NCBI GenBank assembly: GCA_905211675.1
Contig: CAJMBP010000004.1
Coordinates: 1 to 40,142 of the forward strand
Origin: an uncultured Oscillospiraceae bacterium
GTDB taxonomy: Bacteria > Bacillota > Clostridia > Oscillospirales > Acutalibacteraceae
DNA length: 40,142 nucleotides
Direction of reading: 5' to 3'
The notes under the pieces were generated by a model. That model was not told the DNA's origin. It saw only the letters and a program-made list of their open reading frames with translations, and did not search any database. Position 1 is the stretch's first letter. Every line of letters begins with the position of its first letter. Below are positions 39,698-40,142 of this stretch, one piece after another. The position numbers and the translations under genes were made by a program.

Positions 39698-40003
39698 TTA
39701 TCGAAGCATAGTTTCTCGATCTTCAGCTCCCAGCATATATGCGCCCTTCGCAAATTCATCCCTTGCCAGAAGCTCTGTTACATATACCCTGTCGAACAAC
39801 AACCAGAGTTCTTTTTCTTCTGGTGTAAGTTTGCGGTTTCCGCTAAATAAATGCGATAACCCCAATCCCTCAAGCAGAGCCTGCTTTGCAGCTTTGTAAT
39901 CATCGGCTCTATCGGAATAATCCTCATTCCTCTGGCTTGATAATTCCTCAATATCATCAGCTCGCATTTTGTCATAATACTCGTCCATAAATGCTCTATC
40001 CAT
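39698..40003 (-). CDS. DUF6809-like small protein
   Basis: A 101-residue, mostly helical acidic protein that starts MDRAFMDEYYDKMRADDIEE and contains KAAKQALLEGLGLSHLF and the TPEEKELWLLFDRVYVTEL segment. It resembles the DUF6809 family, small proteins I associate with Clostridia integrative elements, including short versions with a four-helix layout. GGGGGTGC precedes the ATG. The gene lies within the element that starts at the tRNA-Arg remnant. Function unknown. Confidence 0.65.
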   Translation of the reverse strand: MDRAFMDEYYDKMRADDIEELSSQRNEDYSDRADDYKAAKQALLEGLGLSHLFSGNRKLTPEEKELWLLFDRVYVTELLARDEFAKGAYMLGAEDRETMLR

Positions 40004-40024
40004 TTTGCACCCCCAAAAACAAAA

Positions 40025-40076
40025 ATAAGGGCAGACCCCTTTACAAGCTATGAAGGCTATGTAAAAGGATCTGCCA
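40025..40076 (-). terminator. Hairpin between the partial gene and DUF6809-like gene
   Basis: GGCAGACCCCTTTACA (40029-40044) can pair with TGTAAAAGGATCTGCC (40059-40074) with minor mismatches. On the minus strand it is followed by CTTATTTTTGTTTTT, as expected for the terminator of the gene that enters from the right edge. Confidence 0.65.
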
Positions 40077-40084
40077 TTTTAATT

Positions 40085-40142
40085 CTATAATGTCTTTGCC
40101 AGCGACTTCAAGAGTGCTGCCATTTCAGGGTTTTGCAGAAGT
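40085..40142 (-). CDS. C-terminal end of a protein running off the right edge
   Basis: The last 58 bases carry, on the minus strand, an open frame ending LLQNPEMAALLKSLAKTL and TAG, followed by the terminator-like hairpin. Only 18 residues are visible. The helical, NPE-containing end suggests a small helical protein; nothing more can be said. Confidence 0.5.
   Translation of the reverse strand, partial: LLQNPEMAALLKSLAKTL

Noticed and set aside
39657..39899. 80-residue plus-strand frame near the right end
   Set aside because: Shadow of the DUF6809-like gene, rich in serine and arginine, without family similarity.
1..40142. CRISPR array or insertion sequence
   Set aside because: No regularly spaced repeats and no transposase frame were seen; the only mobile signature is the tRNA-Arg remnant.

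Overview
The window looks like a chromosomal segment of a low-GC, Gram-positive, anaerobic Clostridia. An Oscillospiraceae/Ruminococcaceae-type gut bacterium fits best. The reasons are the glgB-glgC-glgD-glgA order with a degenerate GlgD, the rimP-nusA-rnpM-ylxQ-infB-rbfA-nrnA-truB-ribF block, strong AGGAGG-type ribosome sites, ATA/TTA-rich codon use, lipoproteins and ECF transporters, and a dockerin/cohesin pair. This placement is an inference from gene content; I could not search databases.

Layout. 1-424: a partial tRNA-Thr(CGT) on the minus strand and a PRC-barrel YlmC/YmxH protein. 549-6310: glycogen operon with a near-consensus promoter. 6324-7223: uppP. 7232-15224: the translation/transcription operon, from a promoter and leader hairpin through ribF. 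15230-17278: lipoprotein and DUF1015 protein. 17281-20457: an exported SH3/glucosaminidase with a C-terminal dockerin, directly followed by a membrane-anchored cohesin protein. 20517-22050: a structured leader (yybP-ykoY/Mn-riboswitch-like) and terminator in front of a stand-alone OadB-type ion-transport subunit, with a 45-residue OadG-like partner. 22040-22402: a small membrane protein on the minus strand. 22470-23712: cobalamin riboswitch, DUF4430 lipoprotein and ECF S component, i.e. a likely corrinoid uptake operon.

23885-31152 is the most unusual part: a four-gene minus-strand sensory operon. It is transcribed as an HTH-receiver regulator, two tandem paralogous lipoproteins that join a solute-binding-like N-terminus to a 5'-nucleotidase C-terminal-like domain, and a hybrid histidine kinase. 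No ABC permease or ATPase is present, so the binding proteins probably feed a signal to the kinase rather than a transporter. The regulator appears to contain a degenerate HisKA helix in which the phospho-accepting His is replaced by Arg. Its promoter carries a perfect 18-bp palindrome. Next to it (31285-35481) two surface proteins, one with an SPNTG sorting signal, diverge from a 578-residue Xre-type regulator. A second perfect palindrome lies between the two promoters.

35700-37536: ABC-2 type exporter with an HTH-AbrB fusion regulator. 37599-39003: an MFS transporter with different codon use, preceded by two coupled mini-ORFs. 39050-39256: inverted repeats and the terminator of a former tRNA-Arg. 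39256-39300: the 3' half of a tRNA-Arg(CCT), ending inside the anticodon loop. This is a typical attachment-site remnant, so an integrated element probably starts there and runs off the right edge (DUF6809-like gene and a partial gene).
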